A stretch of 64,000 nucleotides of DNA from Cymodocea nodosa (lineage: Eukaryota > Streptophyta > Magnoliopsida > Alismatales > Cymodoceaceae). Shown here one piece after another: positions 22,561 to 36,710 of the stretch; the first letter of the stretch is position 1, and the number at the start of each line of letters is the position of its first letter. A program made the translations under genes and the position numbers. Below the pieces are notes generated by a model. The model saw only the letters and a list, made by a program, of their open reading frames with translations. It was not told the DNA's origin and did not search any database. The stretch is taken from NCBI GenBank assembly GCA_036874045.1, contig CM072347.1, forward strand, positions 1,366,501 to 1,430,500, in the 5' to 3' direction.

Positions 22561-25500
22561 ATGATGAGGAAGAAGAATAATGCAGGAAAAACAGCAACTC
22601 CACCACGCATGTGTTCCTTAACCTTAATAATCTTCAATATTGCTGCCACTCTCTTCCTCCACCACCACCATGCAATTGCCCAGAGCAGCCAACCGTCTTC
22701 TCCCAGAAGAACTGACCCAACTGAAGGTATGAATATTCATTCACTACTTCTTCCTCCTCCGGACCTTTTCAGATCAACCAGTCATGTATGTACCATATAC
22801 ATATATATATATATATGTGTGTATGTGTGTTTTGTGTACACACACACACATGTATATATATATACATGCCCACGTTATTGTTTAATTTGCAAGAGTTTTG
22901 GGGAATAATAGCTAACAAGCTCCGATCCTCTTATATATTGTGCAGTTGAGGCGTTGAACTCCATATTCTGGAAGTGGAACATCTCGTCCACCATGTCCAA
23001 GCTACCTTGGAATCACACTGGCAATGGTGATCCTTGCACTGGGTACGCGAGAACGGCAGATGACAAAATTAGGGATAACTATGATTTATTCAATCCATCC
23101 ATCTTGTGTGATTGTAGCAGCAACAACGGTTCTACTTGTCATATCATCAGACTGTGAGTTATTTATAACAACTTTGCTAATCATCCATCATACAGGTTTT
23201 TAATTTTTTGAGGAATTTCCATTTGCAATAGAGTTTGTGAAGATGTACTTGTACCTCTCTTTTCTATTATCTTATATTGAACCTCACGGATCTTATTGTT
23301 TCTAATTAGGACTGCATTTAAATTAAATATCACGGGGACTATTCCAGATGAGCTCAAGACTTTTTCAAAGCTAGATAACCTGTAAGTCGTTTTGATTATA
23401 CTCCTTTAAATTTCAAGTACTGCAAGCTCGCAAATATGGTCTGTGTTGTATTCAACATTCATACGTGTAGATAAATCCACTTCTCTTCAATGATTTAGTG
23501 TAGTAATCCATATATGCTTACAAAAATGGTATGCGTTGTTTAAAGTCACATATATGCTCTAAAATTAAGTCTAAAAGTTGACTGCCATAATCATAATTAT
23601 GCGTATAATACTATGAATTGACCCATGTAGTCGAATTCATTAGTCATACCATAATTATCTAATTATGCAAAAGTTACATTCACAAAGCACATGTCAATAA
23701 ATGGTTGCATGATATCAAATAATGCAATTCTTACAATTTAAGTAAAACATGCATTTTTTAACATCTATATGCATGTTTCACCGTAAGCATATGGTTTCTA
23801 TTAATTTACACCATAATACAAATGCTAAAGTATATCTCATGGGTCATTCAAAATAAACAAAATATGCGCCACATTGCTTCGTATACTGGCACAACATGTA
23901 TCAACCAATCTTATTTATGTTGATATATAACATAATCCATTATTCAATCATAATCAAAATAAAATTTATACTAAGAATCAACAATAAATATACAACGATC
24001 AATAAAATACAAATTTTAAAGTAGTAATAAATTGAAAAACTTACCAAAAAGAAATACTCAAAATTTCAAGGCATGTTGTTGCAGGTCCAACCCAACCTCT
24101 TTCTTGAAGAAGCATTGAGAGAGTGAAGTGGGAGACGTCTCTAAGTTAGACGCCGACCACTCCCGCCTTGAAAACTAATGCAGTGGATAATAACCCCTTC
24201 TTAAGGTATTTAGGAGACGTCTTTAGGTTAGAGACCGACCACTCCCACCTTTAAAACTAATAAAACCAATGGTGGGAATATTTTTGCCACCAATCATACA
24301 TTTGTGTAAATACTCTTGTGGGGACTAATTCTGTCACCCTCGCGTCATCGCCACCCTTCCGACATTATAAGTGACACTTGTATAAGTGATGAAAATGATA
24401 CAACCTCTAGCTCTACGAATAAAATGTACATAGAGCCACAAATTTGGTCTCTATAGTAAGCAAATCGCCAAAATATTAAATTATTAAAATGGGGGCACAA
24501 ATTATGTTTGGTTTCGTTAGATTCTCTTTATAAGTAGAATATTATTTTCAAATATTTTGAAATATAAAATTAATATTATTACACTAATCTATGTAGAAGG
24601 TAATTATTATTTTTAAATCATTATAAAGTTAATCACATTAATATTTAAGTAAATTCATATTTCAATCTCCTAATTTTTATCAATTTCAACATCTATATAA
24701 AATACATAAATTTCAATTTCTATCTATTTTACGCAAGCACAGCTACAAAACTATATTTTTCCATCATTTTCATTTCCCTTGATTTTTAAATTTCTCACAA
24801 CTTCCTTTCTCACCGTTTCTAATTACAGTTTTTCATGACATAATCTCCTTATACGAGGTTAACTCTATGAATCCCTCTTTTGAAAAGCATTTCTGTCTAA
24901 GGTTAAATTTTTAATTAAATTACATAAATTTAAATCCCTTTTTATACACCAATCAAGTAGTTTTAAACATACCTCTACTTTTTAAAATATTTTTTACGTT
25001 AATTTATACATCTTAAGGATATGATCAAATTACCTAAACTGATTTTTTCTTATCTTATGTTTATTTCCTCCTCTCATTGCAGTTTTTAACTTCCGTGAAA
25101 TATCTGCTCTCTAGTGAAAAGTATACTTTTCAAAAATTTATCAAGCTCATTCCAATATATGTTAAACTTTTCTGAATTCCAGACAAATTGCTGATAATTA
25201 CTTCGTTGGCCCTCTGCCAGCATTCATTGGAAATTTTTCGGCAATGAAATACTTGTAAGTTTTATATATAAATAATTGTAGTACTACTATGAATGGCTGG
25301 TTTCATTTTTGTATCTACGGATTAATATTTTACTTCTTTACGCTAAAGGAGCATAGGTAAAAATGCATTATCAGGAGATATACCAAAGGAGCTTGGAAAT
25401 CTTCAAGAACTTATTTCACTGTGAGATAAATAAATTATCCTTTAATTGTGGACACAGCATATATTCTGACAGTACTCTATAGTGTGCACACATTTTTCTA

Positions 25501-28500
25501 TGGCAAAGACACTTAGGGCTTGATGGGTATTTTCTATTTGTAGAGGCATGGGGATGAATAACTTCAGTGGTTCCCTTCCACCGGAGCTTGGGAACTTGAA
25601 AAGCCTAGAGCAAATGAAAGTGTCTAGAAATTTCTATCACGGAACTTGTTAACATTTTGTGGTAAATCCATAAATGGGAAATCATCATCTAACTTTTTTC
25701 TTTTTCAACAGTTATATAGACAGTATGGGAGTCAATGGAGAAATTCCACCAACATTTGCAAAGCTTAAGAAGTTGAAGATCATGTAAATTTTTAACATTT
25801 ATCAAAGTCATAACGACAAGGCTACTCAAGGCTTTTACATGAAAATATAAATGATTGTCTATGTTATTCTCACTACAGGTGGGCATCTGACAATGATTTT
25901 GGAGGAAAAGTTCCAGAGTTTCTTGGAAATTTAACAAACCTTCGATCCTTGTAAGAAGAAATTTTTACGACATTACTTGTTATACCCGTCTTATGTTATA
26001 TTGTCATTCCATTTAAATTATACAATGGCTAACTACTCACTTAGCTTTACACGTGCTGTAGGAGGCTTCAAGGCAATTCCTTTCAAGGTCCTATTCCTTC
26101 ACGTCTTGGTAATCTTCAAGGTCTTCAAGAACTGTAAGTATGCTTACTATAAGGTCTTGAATAACTATTTGTAGTGGTTGTAGTATCATAAAGGAAAGCA
26201 AGTAAATTCCTAACAAGCATTAAATATTCCCTATGTTTATTTTGAAGTTAGGTGCTCCATTTTTCATTTGATGCATTATTGATTTAGGCGTATTGGTGAC
26301 CTGTCAAATGGCACCTCATCTTTGGCATTTATTGCAAATATGAAATCGTTGTCCACCTTGTAAGATTATCAAAAATTCGCTCTCTCTTATTCTCTTTTGT
26401 AAAATATCAATATTCGATTTTGAGGATATCACGAATTACTAGAATCCTATTCATGTTTTAATAGGATCTTGAGAAATGCTAAGATTTCTGATGTCATTCC
26501 AACTGACATCGGGAAGTTTCAAAAAATGGAACATCTGTGAGTGTTGTTTATTTCATTTTATTTTACTTCACATCAAACAGCAAATCAAAGTTTCTTGTTA
26601 TCTTGAGTTTTTGATCATTTTAGGGATCTGAGCTTCAATAATCTCACAGGCACACTTCCACCTTCTCTTTTTAATATAAAGTCACTTGAATACCTGTGAG
26701 TAGATTCAACTGGAGTATATTAACTTCCAAATTCCTGATTAAAAGATTTTTTTTATGCTTCTAATAATTTCATGTTGTGCTATAGATTTCTTGGAAATAA
26801 TAGCATATCTGGTAACATACCAAGGAAGAAGTCTGGAAATCTCTTAAATATGTATGTCATGCCATCTGACTTTTTATTTATATATTTTTACTCGGTGTTT
26901 GAAAGATACATGATTTTTTCCATTTTCTACAGTGACTTATCTTACAATGAGCTCTCAGGACGTATTCCTCCTTGGGCTAGTGAAGAGAATCTTCAATTGT
27001 AATGTGTTTACTAAAGATATATATATATTTTTATCTTGTTGCTAATGCAAACATATATTATAACAAACAATCAGAAACTTTATTCCAAGATGAAAATGGA
27101 TCCTTGAACTTTTGCAATGCTAACCGTGCTAGTTGATTATTTAATTGTAATTTTTATAAAAAACTACTGTGTAAAATTAATAATGAACACCCATTATTGA
27201 ATTCTTGAAACCAATCAAACTTCGGTCATGTGGGTAACTTTCTTCATTGATTAAATGAATCAACGTGCTACATATTCATATTCTTGCGTTACAACAAAAT
27301 ATACACAAAATACTTATAAACTTCAATTTCTTATAAAAAAGATTGAAATTCATCACATGTTATAAACACCGCAATAAAATTTTCAAATGCCAATTTCTAT
27401 ATTATCCTTACAAGTACATTTTAGGTGAGAATGCTATTTTACATGTCATTGTCGTTGTTCTTTTATAATTCCTTTTGAGATTGTGCTCCTCAAGATCGAC
27501 CGATTCTTTTATTTATTTTGCCCTTTTTCGTTCTTCTCGGTACAGGAACTTGGTTGCCAACAACATTGTTATCGATGATTTTGACAGGTGCTTAGCCATG
27601 CCCCCTTCTACCTTTATGCAAATGAAATTTCAAAAGTTTGATGTCATATACATGAATATAACATATGCTATTCTTGTATTTTCAGTGCTATGCCAAAGGG
27701 TTTAGAGTGTTTGCAACGAAATTTTCCATGCTATCGTAATAGTCCAAGATGTAAGTATTTTTTCATTTTTTTACAAGAATATTGCTAATTAACAGGAACA
27801 TGGTGGGAACTTCTACCATTATTTCTTTAATTCATAAACGTTAAATCTACTACCACTGCTTTGCAGATTACTCCTTTGCCATAAACTGTGGTGGTCCTTC
27901 GAGTGGATCAGCTGACAAGACGTTGTATGAGGCTGACAATCACAGTGTCATCACTACTGCATCTTATTATGTGATGGATAACAAAAGGTGGGCAGTCAGT
28001 AGCACTGGAAGCTTTGTAGGATCTCCAAATCCTCAATACGATCAGAGCCGTCCGTCCAATGTTACAAATACTTTAGATCCAAATCTGTTTCAGACTGTAA
28101 GGTTATCACCATCTTCTTTGAGATATTATGGTCTTGGGATGGAAAATGGAATGTATACTGTAGAACTCCATTTTGTAGAAATTGCATTTCCCAGTGATGA
28201 CAGCCCAACGAAGAGCTTGGGGAGACGGGTATTTGACATTTACATTCAGGTACGCATATGACTAGAAAATAATGTATTAGGGTTTTAAGCCTGTGTATAT
28301 GGGTTTAGCTCCACATTGATAAAGTTGTACTAGTTATATTTACGTGACCTCTATACATAGAAGTCTTACATTTGCTTATGAAATCCTTATACTTTCACCA
28401 ATATTCCTTTCTTCCAACAATAAATAGTTATATATCTACAAATATAGCATACATAATTACATGTACATTCCTTATATGATATAATATACATTACTTTAAA

Positions 28501-31500
28501 TATTTATGTTTTTAAACGTAAAATATGTGATATAACATAACAATTTATTTATAATGTACAAATATAAAGTATTTATATATGTTATAAAATATATTTATTA
28601 TATCATATAAGTATAATATATGTTCTAAATAATATAAAAGATAGATCTTAGAATATATTTTGTATGTTTTGAATGAATCAATAGATTTAGTTTGAAATAA
28701 TCCAATTATTTTAGAAATAAGTCATTAAAAGTTTCCTTGCACATATATCAAAAAATGATGCTAAAATTACAAGTCAGATTAAAAATTATGGTGAATCTTT
28801 TCTTGCAAAATTCGACGAACCTACTACTCATGTACTAGTTAAGTTTTAAAGCAGCAAGAGTGAGTTTCTCATGCATATTATGACTTTTCTTGTTGTAACG
28901 TGCCTTAGGGGAATCTCACGGTTAAAGACTTCGATATAAAAAAGGAAGCTGGTGGAGTTCCCTTCGTAGCAATCAAGAGGTGTTTCAATGCTACAGTCGT
29001 CAGTAATGTTCTCGAAATCCACTTGTTTTGGGCGGGAAAGGGAACTTGTTGTATTCCCACGAAAGGTTACTATGGACCGTCAATATCAGCTATTCGTGTT
29101 ACCCCAGGTATGTATATTTTACTGCTATATGCCTTTTCCCGTCGGAATGAGTGGTTTAGCCTTTGTTAGTCAAAATGTAAGGCCTATTGTTACTTGTTTG
29201 AGCAAAATTTTTACATAAAAAAAGAAGAAGAGCCGGATGCTGTTGTGGGCACCTACAACAGCATGGTCTTATGTATGTATTCAATTATCTAAAAAAAATA
29301 TATTTATATTTTTAGATAGAAGTTTCAAATTTTTAAAATATAAAAATGTTACGTTACTTCTAAATATAAGCTTAAAATTATTCACAATAAAAAATATTAT
29401 TATGCTCTAAGTTTAAAAAATGTCTGCAACATAAAATACCACACTACTTCTACGTATGAACTTCAAATTGTATGCAATGTAGAGTATCACACTATTCTTA
29501 GATAAAATTTAAAATTATTTAAATTTTCAATATATTTGGATATGATATATAAATATTTTCCATATCATATGTATTTGATGCAATTAATATGATGCAAATG
29601 AGACATCTTCTTTTTAAAATGTGTAATGTACAAAATTATTGGTTAATTTTTGAAAAATCTTACTTATTACAAATATATATCATCTTTTAATATCATTTAA
29701 TATTTATAATATGAGAAAAATCCACTTATGCTGTTTTTTCAGATTTCAAGCCAACTGTCCGCAATCAACCACCAAACAATACTTCAGAAAGGAAGAAAAC
29801 TGCTTTAATTGTTGGAATTATAGTTGGTATTGTATCTTGTTTTTCACTCTGTATCATAGGAGTTTGTGTATGGAGAAGAAAGAGGGAAGTGAACATGGAT
29901 GAGGGCGAAGGTAATTATATTCTTGATGATGCTAAATAAATTATTTTTAGTCGACATGGTTAGACATGCAACACAATGATGTTCATTGCAAAGTGTTAGC
30001 TTCTACTTGACATGGCCTTTTTGAAAATGCAGAGTTATATGGATTGGCTACAATTCCAAAGAGTTTCAGCTATGCTGAATTGAAAAGAGCTACAAAAAAA
30101 TTTAATGAAGCAAATAAACTTGGCGTGGGGGGATTTGGAGTTGTCTTTAAGGTGATCCTTATAGAAAAACATTACCAATTACTCTTAGAACTAGTAAAGT
30201 GTATATTTAAAATTTGTACTTTCCTTGATCGTATTTCTTACCAATTCTCTATTTATGATTGGTGGCATCCAAGCTTTAATTCAATAATAAAAGGAAAACC
30301 TTAAAAATTCCAACGGAGGAATTGTTGCCACAACTCTCAACTAAATTTTATGGACTAGTTTTTAGAACATATTGCATTCAGAAGATCACCTATAGCATAA
30401 AATTTCTTAGTCTCTTTGGTTTGTATTTTCTAGAAAGTGCATGTTTATCATGTGCATCTATATGCTGATGCTACCAATTAGCCATGAACCTCCAATTCTG
30501 CAATTAAATTCCAAAGTACCGTAACCTTATTAAAGTGAGTTTTCTCTTTCCAGCAAATGTAGTTAACAATCAATAAACGTCTAATCCAATTATCCTGAAT
30601 CTTGGATTTCTTAAGCAGTTTAATTTGCTGAATTTCTTCCATTTGAAATATGCAGGCCTGTTAAAATAATTTGTATAACTAATGTAGCGCCACTTTAGAC
30701 GTCATATGAATCATTTCTCTTTGTTCCAATTTCATGTACGTGGATGAATCCATTGATTCTTACGTAAACAACTCAAAATTTTTTAATTATTTACGCAACT
30801 TTCAAAGTAGCGGTGCACTTGTATCTGTGAGAATCGTTTCCCAAGTTTCCAAGTTTCATCACAGTCTGCTAAATTAAAGCACTGCAAATTAAGCTGATAT
30901 TTCATATTCATGGTTTCCATAGTTTCCATGCCCTACCTGCCACCAGTTCCAAATATGAGGGATCTAAAAATATTCTATGCTGATGTGTGGATGTGTCAAA
31001 TTTTTCTTTATCAGGGCATAGTTAATGATGGAACCCCAGTGGCTGTGAAGCAACTCTCATTTTCTTCACTTCAAGGGAAAAAACAGTTTGTCACCGAGGC
31101 TGCCACCATATCAGCAATCAAACATCGAAATCTTGTAAAATTGCTTGGTTGCTGCGTTGAAAAAGACAACAGTCTCCTAGTCTATGAATACATGGAAAAT
31201 GGAAGTCTTAATAGATTTCTTTTTGGTATGCAGCCAAAGTAGACATACATACTCCGATTCCTGGTCTTTTTTTTGGGACGGTATCACAACCACTGATCAC
31301 CCCCATGCCACTCCTATACTTCCAAAATTATAAAGGATGCTATTGATAGAATTAAAGTATAATGGATAAAGTGGAGTGATACTTTTAGAATATTATGTAA
31401 TAACAAGCTACCATTAAAATTAAAAGAAAAATTCTATAAAACCATTATTTGATTAGTTATTTCTTTATAGTTCAAAAATGCTAGATTGTAAGATTGTCTA

Positions 31501-32564
31501 TATAATATATATATATATCTATATATTATATATCTTGCTATTAAATAAAAATCTTCATAAATTTGAAGATAGAATGTTAAATTATCGTACCAAAGATGTT
31601 TTGTAGAATGGGATTTATGTTGGAATAGAGGAATGAAATAGTGCATATTTTTGTTGTGTCGATGATGGTCACAGGTAAGAACGGTTCGCACCTAGATTGG
31701 GCGACACGCTTCAAGATTTGCTTGGGCACAGCTAGAGGCTTGGCTTACTTGCACGAGGAATCAAACATACGCATCATCCACAGGGACATCAAGGCTAGCA
31801 ACATCCTCCTTGATGTCGAACTCAACCCCAAGATATCTGACTTCGGCCTCGCAAAGCTCTACGACGATCGCATGACCCACATCAGCACTGGGGTTGCCGG
31901 CACCATGTACGCATCCAGTGATTAAATTAAATCGACCTTGTAGTTATATAATCAATCGACCACCACCAACATGGTGTTTTGTTGTTTTTATCTTTTTACA
32001 GTGGTTATCTTGCGCCAGAGTATGCAATGAGAGGTCGTTTGACAGAAAAGGCCGATACATTCGCTTTCGGGGTTGTTGCTTTTGAGATCATATCTGGGAG
32101 GCCGAGCACCAACGCCTGCTTGGAGGAAGAGAAGCAGTATCTCCTAGAATGGGTACTTTCCATGTACTTGTATGTACAAGTGATGCCAGTACCAATATAT
32201 AAGTAGTAATGTTTACAACACTTGGATGTCTTTGTTGAAGGCCTGGCGACTCCATGAGGAGGACCACGACATGGAATTGATAGACCCAACACTTTCGTCA
32301 TATGAGGAAGAAGAGGTTCGCAGAATGATGGGGGTGGCTCTCTTGTGCACCCAACTTAAACCACACCTCCGCCCGTCCATGTCTCATGTGGTGGCGATGC
32401 TTGTGGGCAACACTGAGCTTGGAGAAATCCCCACCAAACAAGCCTACATGTCAGATTGGTATTTCAATGAGCTCGAAAAGATGAGGCCGACCATTCCTGC
32501 TTCTGTTACTTATGGAGGAGGTATCTTGCCTACAACCGACATTACCAAAGAAGTGGGGAGATGA
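22561..32564 (+). CDS. Gene C: LRR-malectin receptor-like kinase, one non-canonical splice site
   Basis: 24 exons: 22561-22726, 22946-23153, 23310-23381, 25183-25254, 25349-25420, 25544-25615, 25712-25783, 25879-25950, 26062-26133, 26288-26359, 26465-26536, 26624-26695, 26786-26851, 26933-26998, 27546-27587, 27686-27750, 27867-28249, 28909-29107, 29743-29910, 30033-30151, 31015-31225, 31675-31906, 32002-32152, 32241-32564. They sum to 3,120 nt, 1,039 residues. The ATG at 22561 aligns with internal Met21 of gene B. An in-frame ATG at 22474 would add 29 residues of former 5' leader. Either start leaves the hydrophobic signal segment. Kinase motifs GVGGFG, VAVK, TEAATIS, HRD, DFG and APE are all present. 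Exon 17 has one codon more than in B. The activation segment reads ISTGVAGT where A and B have ISTRVAGT. The donor of intron 6 is GA, so normal joining of exons 6 and 7 is doubtful. Function as for B, with lower confidence in a full-length product. Confidence 0.88.
23480..25085. other. Insertion in intron 3 of gene C
   Basis: Intron 3 is 1.8 kb here but about 350 bp in gene B. The added sequence is AT-rich. Inside, two copies of a roughly 49-bp segment (24131-24179 and 24213-24261) share GGAGACGTCT, a TTAGA..GACCACTCCC stretch and AAAACTAAT, with an 82-bp period. This could be the subterminal repeat region of an old DNA transposon, but I find no terminal inverted repeats, target duplication or coding remnant, so the class is left open. 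Confidence 0.4.
25616..25711 (+). other. Intron 6 of gene C with a GA donor
   Basis: The exon/intron border reads CAAAT then GAAAGT, where B, D and E have CAAAT then GCAAGT. The acceptor is normal. GA donors are almost unknown. A GT four bases downstream would shift the frame. Skipping exon 6 (72 nt, phase 2 at both ends) would keep it. Confidence 0.85.
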
Positions 32565-34239
32565 TGCTCTCTTTCTTTTTGATCCGTAAAATATGGATAC
32601 TGATCTCTTCCACCTTAGATTAGGCTTTATATACATTAGAATGCATTTCTAATGTGGTCTTCCACGTTGCATAGAATTAAGTAAAATCAAGCTTCCATCC
32701 ATATGTGCAGGCAAATTGTTTGTGTTTTTGCTTCAACCAATATATCTCCCATTGAGGAGAATTTTAATTTCCATCCATCCATGTTACCTTTCATTCCATG
32801 GAAATGTTATCATCTGGCGAAATCCATATTATCATCTAATGTAAAATAAATTTTCTTGTAATAAAAATTTATTATCTAGATGTAAAATAAATTTCCAATC
32901 GATTGCAAAACCAATAATTAAATATTAACTTCAAGTATATGCAATTCCATTACTTTTTAAGCATCATATCATGTAAAAATACTACCCTCAAAAGTAAAAT
33001 TTATTTAAACTTGCATGGCATGATTTCTAGTATGTTCTATAGATTTAATTTCATAAATAACCAAGTGCTTATTTAAATAATTAATACCACCAAAAGATCT
33101 ACAAAATTTATATTACAGGTAAACTCTCTTCTTTATAGTGTCACTGTAGTAAAATTTGACCATATTCCAACTCTTCTATAATTGGTCGATGAAGCTCCTC
33201 TAAGGAATGCCATAGTTTCTATGAGCTACAATACTACGAGAATTCCTAGTAGCTATGGAATATCTTGGTTGTTTAAGTTTGTTTAAGTATGCCATAATTC
33301 AATATGCCGTTTTTAAGAATACCCACTCGTATTCTGTTGACTTAGGTGCTCAAATTGGACGATGTTAGTACAAGCTAGTTCTATCAAACAACAGCTTAAC
33401 ATGTTCTAGTTCTATCAAATAATGGTTCTAACATAATCTAAAAAATTCATGTTAAACCGATCAACAATACAATTTAATCATATTACATCAGGCTATCATA
33501 GTTTGACCTAGTTCAATTGACAACTCGACAAGAAAGAAAACTTTGATTTCAATTCTAACAAAATCTTATATATTTATTTATATATCTATCTATTTATTTG
33601 TATTATCAGTCAATAAATTTTGATCAAGACAACCTACGTATTCTAAGTAAATTGAATAAAATAAAAATAAATTTCCAACCCATGGCCAACCTGACCCAGT
33701 CTGTACAAACTCAAGTTATAAATCGAACCAATACTTTTTGAACCAGACCGACCTGTCCTAGCTTATTGGCATCTCTAACTTCAAATTAATTGAACTCACT
33801 GGCAAATGAAAAAAAAAAGGCTTAACAAGTTTTAAAAGTTTTGGATTTTGCTTAAATAAATCGTAACAGATTTTAAGGAAAATCAAAAGGAATCCTGACA
33901 GTTTGCAGTCACTCGTTTTTCTAAAGACGTAAAATTTAAAAGAAGTTAAATTGCGAATGATTTTTGTTCAGATTTTTACGTAATTTTTCAAAATCCGATT
34001 TTAAAATCGAAACAAAGATTTCGAATCCCTGGTCTCGTGCTTGATCTTTCGTTAATTAGACCGAAGACTTTTTAACAACATTCCAAACCAATTAACGTTG
34101 GTTGTCAAACTTCAAATTAATTAATTCGATTGATGCTTATCATCGCTTCACTTAGAACAAATATTCCAACGACTTATCGATTGGGGGCCGTTTGACTCCC
34201 ATTTCATCCATGAATATATACATATTATCATCTTTCTAT
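32565..34239. other. Intergenic C-D, proximal part
   Basis: The 3' flank of C includes a short CCATCCATCC run near 32775 and an R1 fragment at about 32832-32915. From 32920 to 33780 there is AT-rich DNA without gene signals, with a small internal repeat (CTAGTTCTATCAAA at 33378 and again near 33406). The same stretch occurs after D (45829-47503) and, up to about 61842, after E. Confidence 0.6.
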
Positions 34240-36710
34240 ATTTATATTATTATTATTATTATTGAAAAGTAAAATAAATATTTGTGCAATAAAAATTTCT
34301 TATCTAAAGGTACCTACGTCGAATAAAATTTTATATAATAAAAAATATAATTTAAAGGTAAAAAACATTCTCATTTGGTTGCGAAACCAACTACCAATGC
34401 CACTAACCAATTTTTATATCATAGAAAATCCGCAAGAAATAACTTAAACATGAGTTGAAATATAACAAAAATACCAAAGATACCCATTCTTGTAATTTAC
34501 TCTCACGCAAAAAGAAAAATAAATAAATAAATTGTTAACTTCAATGGCAGCTACATTTTTTGACAATATATAAAAGTTAAACAACACGAATCCCTGTCAC
34601 GAGGACTTCTTTAGATGGTCTTTGTCATTTTTGCTCAAAGCATTATTTATTTGAAAGTGAAATAAATCTTTATTACATTAAAATTTCTTACCTAAAGGTA
34701 AAATTAATTAATTTTCATTCGGTTGCAAAACCTTAATCAATTTTTTTTTAGTCTTGCAAAATCTACGAGAGAGATAGAACATGTTGACTTCAGCGATAAC
34801 TGCAGAAACACAATAAATTAATTAATAGACCTTAATTTGCTATTGACGCAGTTGCATATATATTCCAAAGAAATCAAATGTTAATATTAATGCAAATTGA
34901 AATTTCTCACACGTATTGTGACCAGTAGTTTCATGAAGACAATGAAAGCCAAACAAAACAAATTCATTTTCATATTTTTATATCTATTACTTGTTAATAT
35001 CAATGCTGGTTGGTTGGACCTTTTCAACTATATATCCTAAGTGATTTCAAGGAAATGACAAGAAAAATAAGATAATGATAAATTAGAATGTGAATAATGA
35101 CTGAAAAAGAGCACAAATGTAGCTGCAAAATAATCTCTAGTGATAAATAAACTTATTGACAAAGACCAAAAAACCGCTTACGTTTCGTCTGAGGCAAATT
35201 TTAAAAATGCTAGATTATATTTCAATGTCAAAAAAGAACTTTGTTATTGCAATGACCTTCTAACTAATAATCAAGTAAACTTTAGGTTTTTCTTTCTTGC
35301 AATAAAATAAAAAATATAAAATTATAATCAACTCGACGAGTGTAAACACCATTGAACGGGGTACAACTGGACGATAAGGAAGTTTATATTTTTCATCGCA
35401 AGTTTAAAATCGGTCTATGAAAATAAATCTTGCAAAAAAAAAAAAAATATTTACATAAGTCAGTCACATTTATTTACAATAAATATTATCGACCACATGA
35501 AGTTTGAGAGGTCTCTTCTGTCTATTTCTAATCTAAATCTGAATATCAAACTTTTCAAATCCTTTTGATTATAATTAGTATTAGTGTAAGTTGAATTTTG
35601 TGACACATTAATTGTTTGGGGATTCATGACAAGTGGCAAAGCAAAACAATATAAATTTGCGTTAGACTTTTCTTGATCCACATTATTATTTGAAAGTAGC
35701 GTAGACTGTCACGTACAAATGACAAACAAAATAAATTCATTTCTCGGAAACTTCTCGAGTAGCCGTAGCAGTGTCGACTTCTCTCTGAGTTTAAAACCAG
35801 TCAATAAACTTTTCTTATCATACAAAATATATAAGAGAAAAAATTAATTTCAAATCATACAAAACCACAACAAAAATCCGTTCATCTCCTCTTGCACAGG
35901 GTGCAAAGGTTGCCCTTGTCCCTCATCCAAGAAATCAATCGTCAATAGTACCAATTCTAGTTGGACTTTTTAAACACACGGCAAATGGCTTCAAGGAAAA
36001 CGACGTTGAAAATGAAACATATGTAATGCGTTGTATGAAGCTTTTAAAATAGAAAATGTTAAAAAGTTACATTTAAGAGCTTTTAAAACAAACGCGTCTA
36101 GCGTCTTCTCTCCGAGAAGTAGAACTGACCCAGCTGAAGGTACGGCACACGTACATGTATGGATGCTGTTTAATTAAAAAGAATGTTGAGGATCTTGATA
36201 TTTAGGAAGGGGAATATCGCATCCATTATGTCCAACCTACCTTGGAATAATTTAGCTAGTCTTCATCATTTTTGCTGAAAACATTATTATTTGAAACTGA
36301 AATAAATTTCTTACCTAAAGGTAAAATTAATTAATAAATTCATTCAGTTGCAAAACCTTAATCAAATTTTTTTATCTTGCAAAACCCATAAGGGAGATAG
36401 AAAATGTTTTGCAGAAGCACAATAAATTAGTTAATAGACCTTAATATATATATATTGGTCCCCATTCCAAAGAAATCAAACGCTAATATTAATGCAGATC
36501 GAATTTTACCACACATATCGCGATCGGTAGTTTCACGATAAAACTAAAACAATGAAAGTCAAACAAAATTAATAAATCCATTTCCTGGTAACTTCTCGAC
36601 TGCCTTTCGAAAGTTGGAAGCGGTGTTGATGTTTGTAATTTCCATATACTTCTTATTTTTATGTTTGCTTTCGTTGAAGTGTTGTTCTATCTATTAAAGG
36701 TGTAGCAGTG
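34240..36710 (+). repeat. Promoter block of gene D
   Basis: This block corresponds to the one before gene B: R1 copies at about 34240-34400, 34643-34800 and 36282-36435, and R2 at 35340-35690. It differs from the E promoter by only a few bases. A TA run stands at 36445-36455. The minus-strand open frame in R2 (35460-35681; also at 9546 and 48724) is a repeat by-product. Confidence 0.7.
36101..36250 (+). pseudogene. Relic of exons 1-2 in the promoter of gene D
   Basis: Same stump as before gene B, with slightly different bases (AGGAAGGGGAATATC, CCATTATGTCC). It keeps CCTTGGAAT as in intact exon 2, whereas the B, E and F stumps have CCTTCGAAT. Position relative to the ATG is the same, about 610 bp upstream. 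Confidence 0.85.

Noticed and set aside
24131-24261. CRISPR-like direct repeats
   Set aside because: Only two copies, in plant intron DNA; no array or associated genes.
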